The notes under the pieces are model-generated. The model was not told where the DNA came from, made no database searches, and worked only from the letters and a program-made list of their open reading frames with translations. Position numbers and translations under genes: made by a program. From assembly GCA_903847405.1 (NCBI GenBank), contig CAINDP010000034.1:32517-96516 (forward strand): a stretch of DNA of 64,000 nt, written 5' to 3'. Each line of letters opens with the position of its first letter. Within the stretch, counting starts at the first letter, position 1. This document shows positions 17,822 to 26,742 of the stretch, in pieces. The DNA is from an uncultured Myxococcales bacterium. Its GTDB lineage: Bacteria > Myxococcota_A > UBA9042 > DTJE01.

Positions 17822-18223
17822 ATGTCGGTCCCCAAGGACTACCGGTACACAGAGAGCCACGAGTGGGTGCGGATCGAGGAGGACAACGTCGTCACGATCG
17901 GCATCACCGACTACGCGCAGGAAAAGCTGGGCGACATCGTCAGCATCGATCTGCCCCGCGTCGGCGATGAAGTCGAGCGCGGCGAGCCGATCGGCATGAT
18001 CGATTCGCAGAAGGCGTCGACCGAGGTCTTCGCGCCCGTCAGCGGCGTGGTCCTCGAGGTCAACGAGCTGCTGAACGACGATCCGGCCGTGATCAACACG
18101 GACCCCTACGAAGAGGGTTGGCTGGTCCGGATCGAGGTCGAGGACGTCGAGCAGATCGACGAGCTCCAGAGCGCGGACGACTACGAGGAACTGCTGGGCA
18201 AGCTGGACGACGAAGAGGGCTGA
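17822..18223 (+). CDS. gcvH: Glycine cleavage system H protein
   Basis: 133 residues, the lipoyl carrier of the glycine cleavage system. Lys64 in the sequence IDSQKASTEVFAPVSG is the expected lipoylation site (usually ESVKA in other bacteria). The flanking YTESHEWV, GITDYAQEKLGDIV and INTDPYEEGWLVRIE are typical of GcvH. The acidic C-terminal tail is ordinary. Its methylamine-loaded lipoyl arm shuttles between GcvP, GcvT and dihydrolipoamide dehydrogenase. Confidence 0.96.
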   Translation: MSVPKDYRYTESHEWVRIEEDNVVTIGITDYAQEKLGDIVSIDLPRVGDEVERGEPIGMIDSQKASTEVFAPVSGVVLEVNELLNDDPAVINTDPYEEGWLVRIEVEDVEQIDELQSADDYEELLGKLDDEEG

Positions 18224-18281
18224 AGCCCCCGTTCCCGCTTCGCGCCCGGTTCCCCCGTCCCTCGGCAAGGAGCACCACGTC

Positions 18282-19607
18282 ATGGACTTCACCCCGCATA
18301 CGGATGCCGAAGTCGCCGAAATGCTGAAGGTCATCGGCGTCCCGACGATCGACGACCTGTTCCAGGCGATTCCGGAAATCTTCCAGATCACGACCCCGTT
18401 GGCCCTGCCGCCTGCGCTGGACGAGGCCCAGGTGCTGACGTACGTCCGCGACCTCGCGGCCAAGAACGCAGGCGCCAGCGCCCTGTCGTTCCTGGGCGCC
18501 GGGGCCTATGACCATTACGTGCCCGCCGCCGTGCACCACCTGACGTCGCGGGGCGAGTTCCTGACCACGTACACGCCCTACCAGCCCGAAGTGTCCCAGG
18601 GGACGCTGCAGGCCCAGTTCGAGTACCAGACCATGGTCGCCTCCCTGCTGGGCATGGACGTGGCCAACGCGTCGATGTACGAGGGTTCCACGGGATGCGC
18701 CGAGGCCGCCCTGATGGCCGTGCGGCACACGCGTCGCCCGAAGGTGGCCGTGTCCCGGGCGGTCCACCCCCAGTACCGCGACGTCCTGCGCACCTACCTG
18801 GGCAACGACGCCATCGTGGAAGTGCCCTTCGACGCGACCGGCGCGACGGACCTGGCGGCGCTGGGTGCGATCCTGGGGCCCGACGTCGGCGGCGTGGTCC
18901 TGCAGTCGCCGAACTTCCTGGGCGTGGTCGAGGACCTGCAGGCCGCTGCCGATCTGGCCCACGGTGCCGGCGCCCTGATGATCGCCACGTTCACCGAGGC
19001 CCTGGCGTACGGCATGCTGGAAGCCCCCGGGAACCTCGGCGCGGACCTCGCGGCCGGCGAAGGCCAGTCCCTGGGCCTGCCGCTGTCGTGGGGCGGTCCG
19101 TACATCGGTTTCTTCGCGGTCAAGCAGCCCTTCGTCAAGGGCATGCCCGGCCGCCTGATCGGCCAGACGAAGGACGTCAACGGCAAGCCCTGCTTCGCCC
19201 TGACGCTGGCCGCCCGCGAGCAGCACATCCGCCGCGAGCGCGCCTCCTCGAACATCTGCACGAACGAGGGACTGTGCGCCCTGGCGGTGGCGATCCACCT
19301 GTCGCTGCTGGGAAAGACCGGCCTGGGGCGCCTGGCCCGCTGGAACCATCACCGGGCCGAACTGCTGAAGGCGCGCATCGCCGCGCTGCCCGGCGTGTCC
19401 CTCCCGTTGTCGGGCCCGACGTTCAACGAATTCGTCGTCCGGCTGCCCGGTCCCGCCGCGGACGTCGTCGCGCGCCTGGGCCGCGACGGAATCGTCCCGG
19501 GAATCGACCTGGGCCGCTTCCTGCCTGAACGGGCGGACTGCCTGCTGATCGCGGTGACGGAGCAGCGCACCGACGCGGATTTCGATCGCCTGATTGCCTC
19601 CTTGTGA
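18282..19607 (+). CDS. gcvPA: Glycine dehydrogenase (decarboxylating) subunit 1
   Basis: 441 residues, the length of the alpha half of split GcvP. The start PHTDAEVAEMLKVIGVPTIDDLFQAIP, the FLGAGAYDHYVPAAVHHL segment and YQPEVSQGTLQAQFEYQTM are typical. Together with subunit 2 it forms the PLP-dependent decarboxylase that loads methylamine on GcvH. The PLP lysine lies in subunit 2 (GcvPB), which is not here: the next gene is a lipoprotein with its own promoter. gcvPB must therefore be elsewhere in the genome if the system works. Confidence 0.95.
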   Translation: MDFTPHTDAEVAEMLKVIGVPTIDDLFQAIPEIFQITTPLALPPALDEAQVLTYVRDLAAKNAGASALSFLGAGAYDHYVPAAVHHLTSRGEFLTTYTPYQPEVSQGTLQAQFEYQTMVASLLGMDVANASMYEGSTGCAEAALMAVRHTRRPKVAVSRAVHPQYRDVLRTYLGNDAIVEVPFDATGATDLAALGAILGPDVGGVVLQSPNFLGVVEDLQAAADLAHGAGALMIATFTEALAYGMLEAPGNLGADLAAGEGQSLGLPLSWGGPYIGFFAVKQPFVKGMPGRLIGQTKDVNGKPCFALTLAAREQHIRRERASSNICTNEGLCALAVAIHLSLLGKTGLGRLARWNHHRAELLKARIAALPGVSLPLSGPTFNEFVVRLPGPAADVVARLGRDGIVPGIDLGRFLPERADCLLIAVTEQRTDADFDRLIASL

Positions 19608-19614
19608 CCCATGC

Positions 19615-19642
19615 TTGACCTGCCCTCCCCCTCGGCTACAAT
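19615..19642 (+). promoter_or_regulatory. Sigma70-type promoter for the small cysteine-rich lipoprotein
   Basis: -35 TTGACC, 16 bp, -10 TACAAT, starting 8 bp after the gcvPA stop. Start near 19649 gives a leader of about 25 nt containing GGAGG. Confidence 0.7.
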
Positions 19643-19673
19643 GCGAGGGGATCAATTTCCGTGGAGGTGGCCG

Positions 19674-20234
19674 GTGTCTGCAAGCCGTTTCACGGCCCTG
19701 TTGGGGGGGGCTGCCCTCGCCCTGCTGGTCGTCGCCTGTCAAACCAAGGACGATTTCGAGCAGTGCGCCATGACCGAAAGGGTCCAGGCAGACTGCAAGG
19801 CAGCCATCGCGGTCGGCAGCGACCAGTGCAGCGAGGCCGAGGTCTTCTGCTACGACTCGTGCGTGGTGAAGGACCATCCTCAGTGCGTCGATGGCCCCTG
19901 CGTCATGTACGAAAGCCGGTTGATTGGCGAAGTGCAGCCGGTCAACTCGGCCGAGGTGTCCTTCTGCACGATCCCCTGCCACGGGGAAACGTGCACGGCC
20001 GACGCGACCTGCCGCAAGATCCTCAGCCTGAAGACGTCGTGCACGAAGGATCTGGAGTGCACGGCCAACTCGCCGTGGTCCCGCTGCGAAACGCCTCGTT
20101 TCTGCGAAACCAGCAGGAAGGAATGCGAAACGGCGGCGGACTGCACCGGCGAAGCGTGCCTGCCCGACGACGCGGCCGCGAAGTTCTGCACCTACAAGTT
20201 CTGCATTCCGGAAAAGTACACGCCCAGCGTCTGA
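19674..20234 (+). CDS. Small cysteine-rich lipoprotein
   Basis: 186 residues from a GTG at 19674; GGAGG lies 6 bases upstream and the codons after it make a lipoprotein signal ending in LLVVAC. An ATG further upstream would lie inside the promoter. The mature part has many Cys in pairs such as CTKDLEC and CETAADCTGEAC, the same Asp-Cys style as the larger cysteine-rich proteins in this window, so it is probably a disulfide-bonded surface lipoprotein. No family is recognised. It sits between gcvPA and the convergent ribA. Confidence 0.75.
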   Translation: MSASRFTALLGGAALALLVVACQTKDDFEQCAMTERVQADCKAAIAVGSDQCSEAEVFCYDSCVVKDHPQCVDGPCVMYESRLIGEVQPVNSAEVSFCTIPCHGETCTADATCRKILSLKTSCTKDLECTANSPWSRCETPRFCETSRKECETAADCTGEACLPDDAAAKFCTYKFCIPEKYTPSV

Positions 20235-20265
20235 AGGCGCATCCCCGCAGCATCAGCACCCCGGT

Positions 20266-21000
20266 TCATGGCTCGGGCATGCCCTCGATCACGACGGGCT
20301 CGGCCTGCTCGGGAAGGTGTGCGCGCCCTGAAAAGTCGATGTAGTGCCCGGACCGGGCCGCCTTGGTTTCCAGGTAGAAGCGGTTGTGGACGTTCGGCGG
20401 CATCACGTGCGGGATGCGGCCGCTCACGTGCACGCCCAGGTCCTGCAACTGCTTCATCTTGTCGGGGTTGTTCGTCATCACCTGGACGGACTTCATGCCG
20501 AGGGTGGAGATCATGTGCGCCGCCACCGCGTAGTCGCGCTCGTCATCCCGGAAGCCCAGCGCCCGGTTCGCTTCCACGGTGTCCAGGCCCCGGTCCTGCA
20601 ACGCGTAGGCACGCACCTTGTTGATCAGCCCGATGCCGCGGCCTTCCTGGCGCAGGTACAGCACCGCGCCGCACTCCAGGGTCCCGACCTTCCGCAGCGC
20701 CGCTTCCAACTGGTCCCTGCAGTCGCACCGCAGGGACCCCAGCGCATCCCCGGTCAGGCACTCGCTGTGCATGCGGATCGGCACGTTCTCCCGGCCCACG
20801 ACGTCGCCGTGGAGGATCGCCACGTGTTCCTTCCCGTCCCGGTTGTTCCAGAACGCCATGATGTGGAAGTCCCCGAAGCGCGTCGGCAGCACGGCCACGC
20901 TGACCGGGCGGACGCACAGGCGCCTCGGGCCCAGCCCCTCGCATTCGTGCTCGCGCTCGTGGGCGACGATTTCTTCCAGGTGGATCAGGGTGTCGTTCAT
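20266..21000 (-). CDS. ribA: GTP cyclohydrolase II
   Basis: 244 residues. First step of riboflavin synthesis: GTP to 2,5-diamino-6-ribosylamino-pyrimidinone phosphate plus formate. Zinc ligands Cys81, Cys92, Cys94 are in ECLTGDALGSLRCDC; the RQEGRGIGL motif holds the catalytic Arg and GTP-binding residues; the C-terminal NNPDKMKQLQDLGV is characteristic. It stands alone and is not fused to RibB. The ATG at 21000 overlaps the stop codon of the FAD oxidoreductase gene (ATGA), so a flavin-precursor enzyme is coupled to a flavoprotein. Confidence 0.95.
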   Translation of the reverse strand: MNDTLIHLEEIVAHEREHECEGLGPRRLCVRPVSVAVLPTRFGDFHIMAFWNNRDGKEHVAILHGDVVGRENVPIRMHSECLTGDALGSLRCDCRDQLEAALRKVGTLECGAVLYLRQEGRGIGLINKVRAYALQDRGLDTVEANRALGFRDDERDYAVAAHMISTLGMKSVQVMTNNPDKMKQLQDLGVHVSGRIPHVMPPNVHNRFYLETKAARSGHYIDFSGRAHLPEQAEPVVIEGMPEP

Positions 21001-22052
21001 CCGATGGTCCTTTCGGCCAGGCGGGCCGCCAGCAGGCGCCCCGACGTCCATGCAGCCTGGACGCCGCCGCCCTCGGCAAACACCTCGCCGGCGATGCCCA
21101 GGGTTCGCCCTCCGGCGCCCTCCACCACCAGCGGTCCCGACAGTTCGTTGCCCGATTCGATCCGCCCGAACTGCCAGTGGCGCACCTGGGTCCAGGCCGG
21201 GTGAGCCACCCACTCGCCGTAAAGGCGCGCGCCTTCCGACAGCAGCGACTGCGTCCAGGAGGCCACCGGTTCCCCCGCGTGCTGCCGCGACCATCGGGCC
21301 GCCGCCTGGATCACCAGGACGGTCCACCTGGGGTCCTGCCGCTTGGCCGAATCGTGCACCACGTCCTTGAGGATCGAGGAGGTTTCCGGGAAGGCGACGT
21401 CCCACGCCGGGGCGGGCACGTCGGTGGGATACCCGGCGATCACCGTCAGGCAGGGCACGCTGGCCGCCACCATCCGCAAGAGGTGCCGGGCGCCCTCCAG
21501 TTCCAGGTCGCCCGGTGGCAGGCCGTCCACGAGGGCCAGCGTTTCTTCCGTGGCCATGGCCAGGACGACCGTTCGCGCACGCGCCGTGCCGCCACCCGCC
21601 AGGTCCAGGCGCCACAGGTCGTCCTCGGCGTGCAACCCGACCACCGTGGTCACCAGGCGTGCATCGAGGCCCGCAACCATCATCTTCGGGAAGGCCGTGA
21701 CACCCTCGGCAAACGCAACGCGCCGCTCGTTCGGCGCGAAGGCATCGGGCTGGCAGGGGGCGCCCGTGCCCTCGACGCGCGAGGGCCAGCCCTCCAGGAG
21801 GGTCGCGCCCGGCACGGAGTGGAGGGCGTCCAGGAACGCCGGATCCGACCCGTGGAGGAACGCGACGCCGTGGTCGACAGGCTGGCCGTCGACGCGCCGG
21901 GTGGCGCACCGCCCGCCCACGCCGCGCCCGCGATCCAGCAGGGTCACCGGGATGCCCCGGTGGGCAAGGTCCCGGGCGCAGGCCAATCCGGCGATACCGG
22001 CACCCACCACCAGGACACCCGGGTGGGGATCGAGCGGGAAGATTGCATTCAT
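20997..22052 (-). CDS. Renalase-like FAD-dependent amine oxidoreductase
   Basis: 351 residues from the ATG at 22052. A second ATG at 22070 is also possible; neither has a clear ribosome binding site. The FAD-binding Rossmann motif VLVVGAGIAGLACARDL is followed by GRGVGGRCATRR, the GG-R-x-ATRR pattern of renalase-like amine oxidases, and a C-terminal FAD contact GIAGEVFAEGGGVQAAWTSG. Substrate unknown; renalase itself oxidises aberrant NAD(P)H isomers. It is co-translated with ribA. Upstream lies the repeat-rich gap. Confidence 0.8.
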   Translation of the reverse strand: MNAIFPLDPHPGVLVVGAGIAGLACARDLAHRGIPVTLLDRGRGVGGRCATRRVDGQPVDHGVAFLHGSDPAFLDALHSVPGATLLEGWPSRVEGTGAPCQPDAFAPNERRVAFAEGVTAFPKMMVAGLDARLVTTVVGLHAEDDLWRLDLAGGGTARARTVVLAMATEETLALVDGLPPGDLELEGARHLLRMVAASVPCLTVIAGYPTDVPAPAWDVAFPETSSILKDVVHDSAKRQDPRWTVLVIQAAARWSRQHAGEPVASWTQSLLSEGARLYGEWVAHPAWTQVRHWQFGRIESGNELSGPLVVEGAGGRTLGIAGEVFAEGGGVQAAWTSGRLLAARLAERTIG

Positions 22053-22149
22053 GACGGGATTGTGGGCCATCGGCCGGAGGAGCGCAACCGGGAACGGCGT
22101 CGGGTTCGTGATTGGAACGGGGTTTTGGGGCGGGCCGGGTGGGACGGGG

Positions 22150-22780
22150 GAGGACGTGACTTCGTGGAGGGCCGGGTCCGGGGGTGCCGGGAGAGGACGT
22201 GACTCCCTGGAGGGCCGGGTCCCGGTGGTGCCACGGGGGACCGTTGTCCGGCCGGGGGCTCTGCCCCCGGCCGGCAACTGCCTACTCGGCGCGGGCCGTT
22301 CATTATTTCCCCCGCAAGGTGGCCCGCGCCTCCGGAGGCCCCCCCGTTGGCACCCCCGGCCCCGGCCCGCGGTTGTCCGCAGAGTTGGGCACCCCCGGAC
22401 CCGGCCCGCGGTTGTCCGTCGAGGTGGGGCTCCCGGACCCGGCCCTCGGTCGTCCGTCGTGCAGGCACCCCCGGACCCGGCCCGCGATCGACCGTCGAAG
22501 TCGAACCCGGCGCCTGGGGTCGGCGGGTGCGGGAGGCGGCCGAGTGGCGGTGCCTGCGGCGCTCCAATGTTTCGGGATCAGTTTGCTGGGGGGGCTGCTT
22601 CGCTTCCTCAATGCGACATGCGACCGCGGGCCGGGTCCGGGGGTGCTCCGGAGGGGCTCCGCAGCCGGCGGTACCTTGCGGGGGCAAACACGATCCCGCC
22701 GGCGAGGACAGAGGTGCGAACGGGGGCATCGCCCCCGGGCGCACCGTCCCCGGAGGGGCACCCCCGGAACCGGCCCTCAG
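22150..22780. repeat. GC-rich repeat region, direct and inverted copies
   Basis: The 755-bp gap between the oxidoreductase and the amidohydrolase contains no supportable gene. A unit around GGCACCCCCGGACCCGGCCC recurs in tandem with about 39-bp spacing at 22349, 22388, 22427 and 22464, and again alone near 22755. The same core appears inverted at about 22169, 22212 and 22625. The first two inverted copies lie in a 42-bp direct repeat starting GGACGTGACT. A 39-bp period keeps a reading frame (GPGPGVP on the minus strand), but the copies are degenerate and no start or signal supports a protein. Confidence 0.75.
22248..22274. repeat. Perfect 12-bp GC hairpin
   Basis: CCGGCCGGGGGC, a TCT loop and the exact inverse complement. 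No T-run follows on either strand, so it is not a canonical intrinsic terminator, though it lies where the leftward amidohydrolase transcript would end. Hairpins of this kind are common interspersed palindromes in high-GC genomes. Confidence 0.7.
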
Positions 22781-22807
22781 GGGCGGAACGCTATCAACAG
22801 CGGGCTC

Positions 22808-24568
22808 CTACGCCCCCCGCCGCAGCACGCGCCCGGGCAGGGGGTCGGGGTGGAAGCCGTCGGGGTCCACGACGACGTGCCCGTTGATGAAGACCGTGTG
22901 GATGCCTTCGGGGTAGTGCGCCGGGTCCTGGGCGGTGGAGCGCGAGGTCAGGCGGTGTGCGTCGAAGACCACAAGGTCCGCGAAGGCGCCCTCGCGGATG
23001 CGGCCCCGATTCCGGATTCCCATCTGGTCGGCCGGGAGGGAGGTGGCCCGGCGGATGCCTTCCGCCATCGTCACGACGCCGCGATCCCGGGCGTAACTGC
23101 CCAGCCACCGCGGGTAGGCGTCGTAGAAGAGGTGCGACGGCATGCCGAAGCCCAGCAGGATCGTGTCGGTGACGATGGACACGTGGGGGTTGGACAGCGC
23201 GGCCAGGACGGAGCGCTCGACGAAGGGATCGCCCGGCCAGGTCGCGGTTTCGAACACCAGCACGCGCCCCTGCTCCTCGACCAGCAGGTCGCAGGCCACG
23301 TCGAAGGGGTGCCGGCCCGACTCGTCGCCGATCTGCTGCAGGCTCATGCCCTCCAGGCGCTTGTTGTGCGGCAGCGTCACGGACATGATGAAGGCCGCAT
23401 CCCAGCCCATGACCTTGAACACGTTGAAGGACCACGAATCCCGCCCGCGGTGGGGCCAGGCCACGTCGCCGTCCTGGATGCTCCGGAGGATCTGGGCGCG
23501 CTGATGGGGATCCTTCAGGCGTTCCAGCATCGCCCGAATCCCGCCCTGCAGCGTCCACGGCGGGAAGAAGGCCAGCAGGTGCGTGAACCCCGCGGACGTC
23601 GGCATCCCGTCGAAGCCGATGGGCTCGCCCGCGTCGGCGGCCTTGAAGGCCTTTTCCATGCGGCTGGCCAGCAGCCCGTCCACCGGGATGGGCAGCGGCA
23701 GGGCCTCGTACAGGCGGCTGCCCAGGTTCACGGCCGCGCGCGCCAGCAGGTCCAGCGGCCACTTCAGGCGCGGGATGCAGAACAGGTGGCTGACCTGCAG
23801 CGGGACCTCGGCGGATCGGCAGACGTCCATGACCTCGTCCAGGGCCTGGACCATCGTGTCCGAGTTGTACGACCGCAGGTGCGAGGTGAAGATCCCGTTG
23901 TACCGGTGGAGCACGCGGGCCAGTTCCGTCAATTCGTGGGAGTCCGACGCCAGGCCCGGGAAGTACATGAGGCCCGTGGACATCCCCAGTGCGCCCGCCT
24001 CCATGCAATCCGCCAGCATGCCTTTCAGGGCCCGCAGGTCGTCGGGGTTCGCCGTTTCGTTCCGGTCGCCCATGGCGTTCAGTCGGAGGATGCCGTGGGG
24101 CGCCAGGAACCCGGCGTTCAGCAGCATGCCCTGGGACTCGCACGTGTCCAGCATCTGGCCGAACGTGCTCCAGTGGACGTTGTCCTCCTGGGGCGCCCCC
24201 AGGAAGAAGTCGAAGAACGTGAAGATGTCGGCGGCGTTTTCGGGGAACACCGGCGCCATGGACACGCCGCAGTTCCCGCCCACGAACGTGGTGATGCCCT
24301 GGCGGACCAGCGGCTCCAGGATCGACGCGTGGTCCGGGCGCACCGCCGTCATGTCGGCGTGGGAGTGTGCGTCGATGAAGCCCGGGCACAGCGCCAGGCC
24401 CCGGGCATTCACCCGGCGCCGGGCGGTCGCGTCGGCCAGGTCCCCGATGGCGGCGATGCGGTCCGCCTTCACCCCGACGTCGGCCGTGAAGGGGTTGCGC
24501 CCCGTCCCGTCGTAGACCTGCGCTCCCTCAATGACGACGTCGAACCGGGGAGCAGTCTTCACAGCCAC
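22808..24568 (-). CDS. N-acyl-D-amino-acid deacylase family amidohydrolase
   Basis: 586 residues from the GTG at 24568, with GGAGG 5 bases upstream; the longer frame extending to 25366 runs through the neighbouring gene and is not homologous. N-terminal DVVIEGAQVYDGTG, then the metal motif GFIDAHSHAD, GGNCGVSMAP, SHLRSYN and the C-terminal GAFADLVVFD identify the D-aminoacylase branch of the amidohydrolase superfamily. Members are zinc enzymes that hydrolyse N-acyl-D-amino acids or related cyclic amides in the cytoplasm; the substrate is not deducible. It stands alone, with a REP-like motif 68 bp upstream of its start. Confidence 0.88.
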   Translation of the reverse strand: MAVKTAPRFDVVIEGAQVYDGTGRNPFTADVGVKADRIAAIGDLADATARRRVNARGLALCPGFIDAHSHADMTAVRPDHASILEPLVRQGITTFVGGNCGVSMAPVFPENAADIFTFFDFFLGAPQEDNVHWSTFGQMLDTCESQGMLLNAGFLAPHGILRLNAMGDRNETANPDDLRALKGMLADCMEAGALGMSTGLMYFPGLASDSHELTELARVLHRYNGIFTSHLRSYNSDTMVQALDEVMDVCRSAEVPLQVSHLFCIPRLKWPLDLLARAAVNLGSRLYEALPLPIPVDGLLASRMEKAFKAADAGEPIGFDGMPTSAGFTHLLAFFPPWTLQGGIRAMLERLKDPHQRAQILRSIQDGDVAWPHRGRDSWSFNVFKVMGWDAAFIMSVTLPHNKRLEGMSLQQIGDESGRHPFDVACDLLVEEQGRVLVFETATWPGDPFVERSVLAALSNPHVSIVTDTILLGFGMPSHLFYDAYPRWLGSYARDRGVVTMAEGIRRATSLPADQMGIRNRGRIREGAFADLVVFDAHRLTSRSTAQDPAHYPEGIHTVFINGHVVVDPDGFHPDPLPGRVLRRGA

Positions 24569-24635
24569 GAGGGCCTCCAACCGGGGAGTCGTGGGAGTGT
24601 ACCAGACACGACGCGTTCGCCGCGATGCGCAATGG

Positions 24636-24658
24636 AAATGGGGACAGACACCATTTTC
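24636..24658. repeat. Single REP-like GGGGACAGACACC motif
   Basis: Same 17-base core as the ends of the element at 15362-15523, flanked by AAAT and ATTTT. It lies between the amidohydrolase start and the radical SAM gene; its last base is the last base of the radical SAM stop codon. Confidence 0.7.
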
Positions 24659-25848
24659 TAGATTCCCTGCCGCAGGGTCCGGGCCATGCAGCGGGCGAGG
24701 TTCCCGTCGTCGTCGCGGTCGTGCATGGAGCCCCCCATGCAGGCCGCCCACTCCCGGCAGGAGGCGCAGGGCCCCCGGCGCAGGCGGGCGCGGTCGCGGA
24801 AGGGCCGGAAGCGGTCGCGCCAGACCTCCGACACGCGCTGGGTGCCGGCGTCGCCCTGGACGTTGAACCCCGAGTGGATGACCGGGCAGCCGACGATGCG
24901 GCCGTCGTGCTCGATGCCCAGGACCGTCAGGCCGGCCCGGCAGTACAGGAAGGACCCGCGCAGCAGGCCCCCCTCCCACTCCAGGCCGCACCAGCCGTCG
25001 TCCACGAACTCGATTTCGATCGTGCGCCGGCCCTCGCGAAACGCCACGCGCTGCTCGGCCAGCCAGGACAGGACGCGGCGCAGATCCCCGGGCGTCAGCA
25101 CCTCCTCCGGCGCATCGGCCGCCCGCCCCACGGGGAAGATCGCCGACAGGCGGGCGAACCGGATGCCCAGGTCCTCGAACCGCTGGAACACGCCGGGCAC
25201 CTCGGGCAGGTTCAGGGGCGACGCAGCGCAGATGGTCGTCAGGCCCAGTTCGGGGTACCGCTGCTGCACGTACTCGATCGCGCGCCAGGTCCAGGCCCCT
25301 GCCGAGGCGTCGCCACGCAGGACGCGCTGGGCCGGGCCCGTTCCGTCCACCGAGATCGTGGGGCACCGCATGCCCGCCTCCACCAGGCGGTCGATCAGCG
25401 TCAGGTCCCGGCCATAGGCGACGCCGTTGGAGTCAACGGCCACGGTCCGGAATCCCAGGCGCACCATGTGCCCGACGATGTCCACCAGGTCCGGCCGCAG
25501 GGTCGCCTCGCCGCCCGTGATGCCGATCATGATCGACGCCGGGTCGAAGTCCTCGGCCATCTCCGCGAAGATGCGCTTCACCTCGTCGGTGGACAGGTCC
25601 GCGCCCGGGCTTTCCTCGGAGGGCAGCACGCAGTACCGGCAGCGCAGGTTGCAGCGCCGGGTGGCCATCCAGATGACGTAGCGCAGCGTGGGGTTCGCCA
25701 GGACGTGATGGAAGTTCGACCGCCACTCGGCGAGGCTGGCGCGGAAGGCCGGGTCCCGGACGCGGGCGGCCTGGATCGCCGGCAGGGACGCGGCGAAGGC
25801 CGCCGACGGGGCACAGGGCTGGCCGGGGTCGCTGGGCCGGTCGGGCAT
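24658..25848 (-). CDS. Radical SAM protein with SPASM-like C-terminus
   Basis: 396 residues from the ATG at 25848. The radical SAM cluster motif is Cys66-x3-Cys70-x2-Cys73 (CNLRCRYC), followed by a GITGGEATLRPD motif (the GGE of the family). Near the C-terminus a second cysteine set appears (CRAGLTVLG, GCPVIHSGFN, CASCREWAACMGG), as in SPASM/twitch domains that bind extra Fe-S clusters and act on peptides or proteins. The start overlaps the stop of the repeat lipoprotein gene as TGATG, so translation is coupled. The partner could be a substrate; this is inference. Confidence 0.87.
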   Translation of the reverse strand: MPDRPSDPGQPCAPSAAFAASLPAIQAARVRDPAFRASLAEWRSNFHHVLANPTLRYVIWMATRRCNLRCRYCVLPSEESPGADLSTDEVKRIFAEMAEDFDPASIMIGITGGEATLRPDLVDIVGHMVRLGFRTVAVDSNGVAYGRDLTLIDRLVEAGMRCPTISVDGTGPAQRVLRGDASAGAWTWRAIEYVQQRYPELGLTTICAASPLNLPEVPGVFQRFEDLGIRFARLSAIFPVGRAADAPEEVLTPGDLRRVLSWLAEQRVAFREGRRTIEIEFVDDGWCGLEWEGGLLRGSFLYCRAGLTVLGIEHDGRIVGCPVIHSGFNVQGDAGTQRVSEVWRDRFRPFRDRARLRRGPCASCREWAACMGGSMHDRDDDGNLARCMARTLRQGI

Positions 25849-26705
25849 CACGGCGTCTTCACGCAGGCGGTAGTGATGCCCACGTCCGCGCAGGTCGCGC
25901 CCTCGGGGCATGGCGTCCCGGCGGGATCGCACACGATCGGCAGGCAGACCTCGGTGGGCGCGATGCAGAACAATCCGGGCGGGCAGTATTCCCGGCAGAA
26001 GTGCTGGGGCGACGCGCAGTCCTGTGCCGATGCGCACCGCTGCCCGAGGCCGACCAGGGGCGGGGTCAACCGGGCGCACACCTTCATCGTGGACCCGCTG
26101 GACTTCAGGTCATAGGGAAAGCAGACCGCCCCCTCGGGGCACGCGTCGTTCGTCCCGCAGGGCTTCGGGATGCAGATCGGCTCGTTGCACCCGGGAGCCG
26201 GGGCGATGCAGAACAAGGCGACTTCGCAGAAGTACTCCTGGCCGCAGTCCGCGTCCGCCACGCACGGCGCCAGGAACCCGCCCAACGCGGGCACCGGCGA
26301 CACGTCGGTCCCCGGGTCGAACGGAGCGATCGCGATGATGTCCGGCGGCGCATCGGACGGCCCCGGGTCGAACGGCGCGATGGCGATCATCTCGGGCGGC
26401 AGGTCGCCGGGTCCCGGATCGAACGGGGCGATCGCGATCATCTCGGGCCAGGCGTCGATGGGCCCCGGGTCGAACGGCGGGGCGATGGCGATGATTTCGG
26501 GATCCACCCAGCCGTCGGGCATGTCGGGGCGGTCGGCCACGATGTCCGCGGGAGCGTCGGCCATATCCTTGCCGTCGTCCTTCGCGCACCCGGTCAGCCC
26601 CAGGGGCGCCAGGATCATCAGCGCCCCGCCCGTGTACATCCGCCGGCGGTCCATCCACCGGGGACGACGCGATGCCTGCGCGGAACACTCCCCGTGCTTC
26701 GCCAT
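25848..26705 (-). CDS. Lipoprotein with four IAIAPFDPG repeats
   Basis: 285 residues from the ATG at 26705, which has GAGG 8 bases upstream; an internal start at 26654 would also give a signal peptide. The lipobox ends in LGLTGC (Cys40). Residues 69-132 contain four 15-18-residue repeats of the type PEMIAIAPFDPGP. The C-terminal half is cysteine-rich (DADCGQEYFC, PCGTNDACPEGAVC, CASAQDCASPQHFC). No known family. It is co-translated with the SPASM-like radical SAM protein and divergent from rph, with a REP-like motif in between. Confidence 0.75.
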   Translation of the reverse strand: MAKHGECSAQASRRPRWMDRRRMYTGGALMILAPLGLTGCAKDDGKDMADAPADIVADRPDMPDGWVDPEIIAIAPPFDPGPIDAWPEMIAIAPFDPGPGDLPPEMIAIAPFDPGPSDAPPDIIAIAPFDPGTDVSPVPALGGFLAPCVADADCGQEYFCEVALFCIAPAPGCNEPICIPKPCGTNDACPEGAVCFPYDLKSSGSTMKVCARLTPPLVGLGQRCASAQDCASPQHFCREYCPPGLFCIAPTEVCLPIVCDPAGTPCPEGATCADVGITTACVKTP

Positions 26706-26742
26706 GATCCCTGCCTCGCCGAAATCCACGTCCATCATACGA

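Noticed and set aside
22248..22274. Intrinsic terminator
   Set aside because: The hairpin is perfect but neither side has a run of T, so only the palindrome is reported.
22349..22500. CRISPR array
   Set aside because: Units are degenerate, nearly contiguous and lack unique spacers of constant length; no cas genes are near.
22808..25366. An 852-residue form of the D-aminoacylase-like protein
   Set aside because: The extra N-terminus overlaps the radical SAM gene and is not family-like; a GTG with a good ribosome binding site begins the homologous region at 24568.
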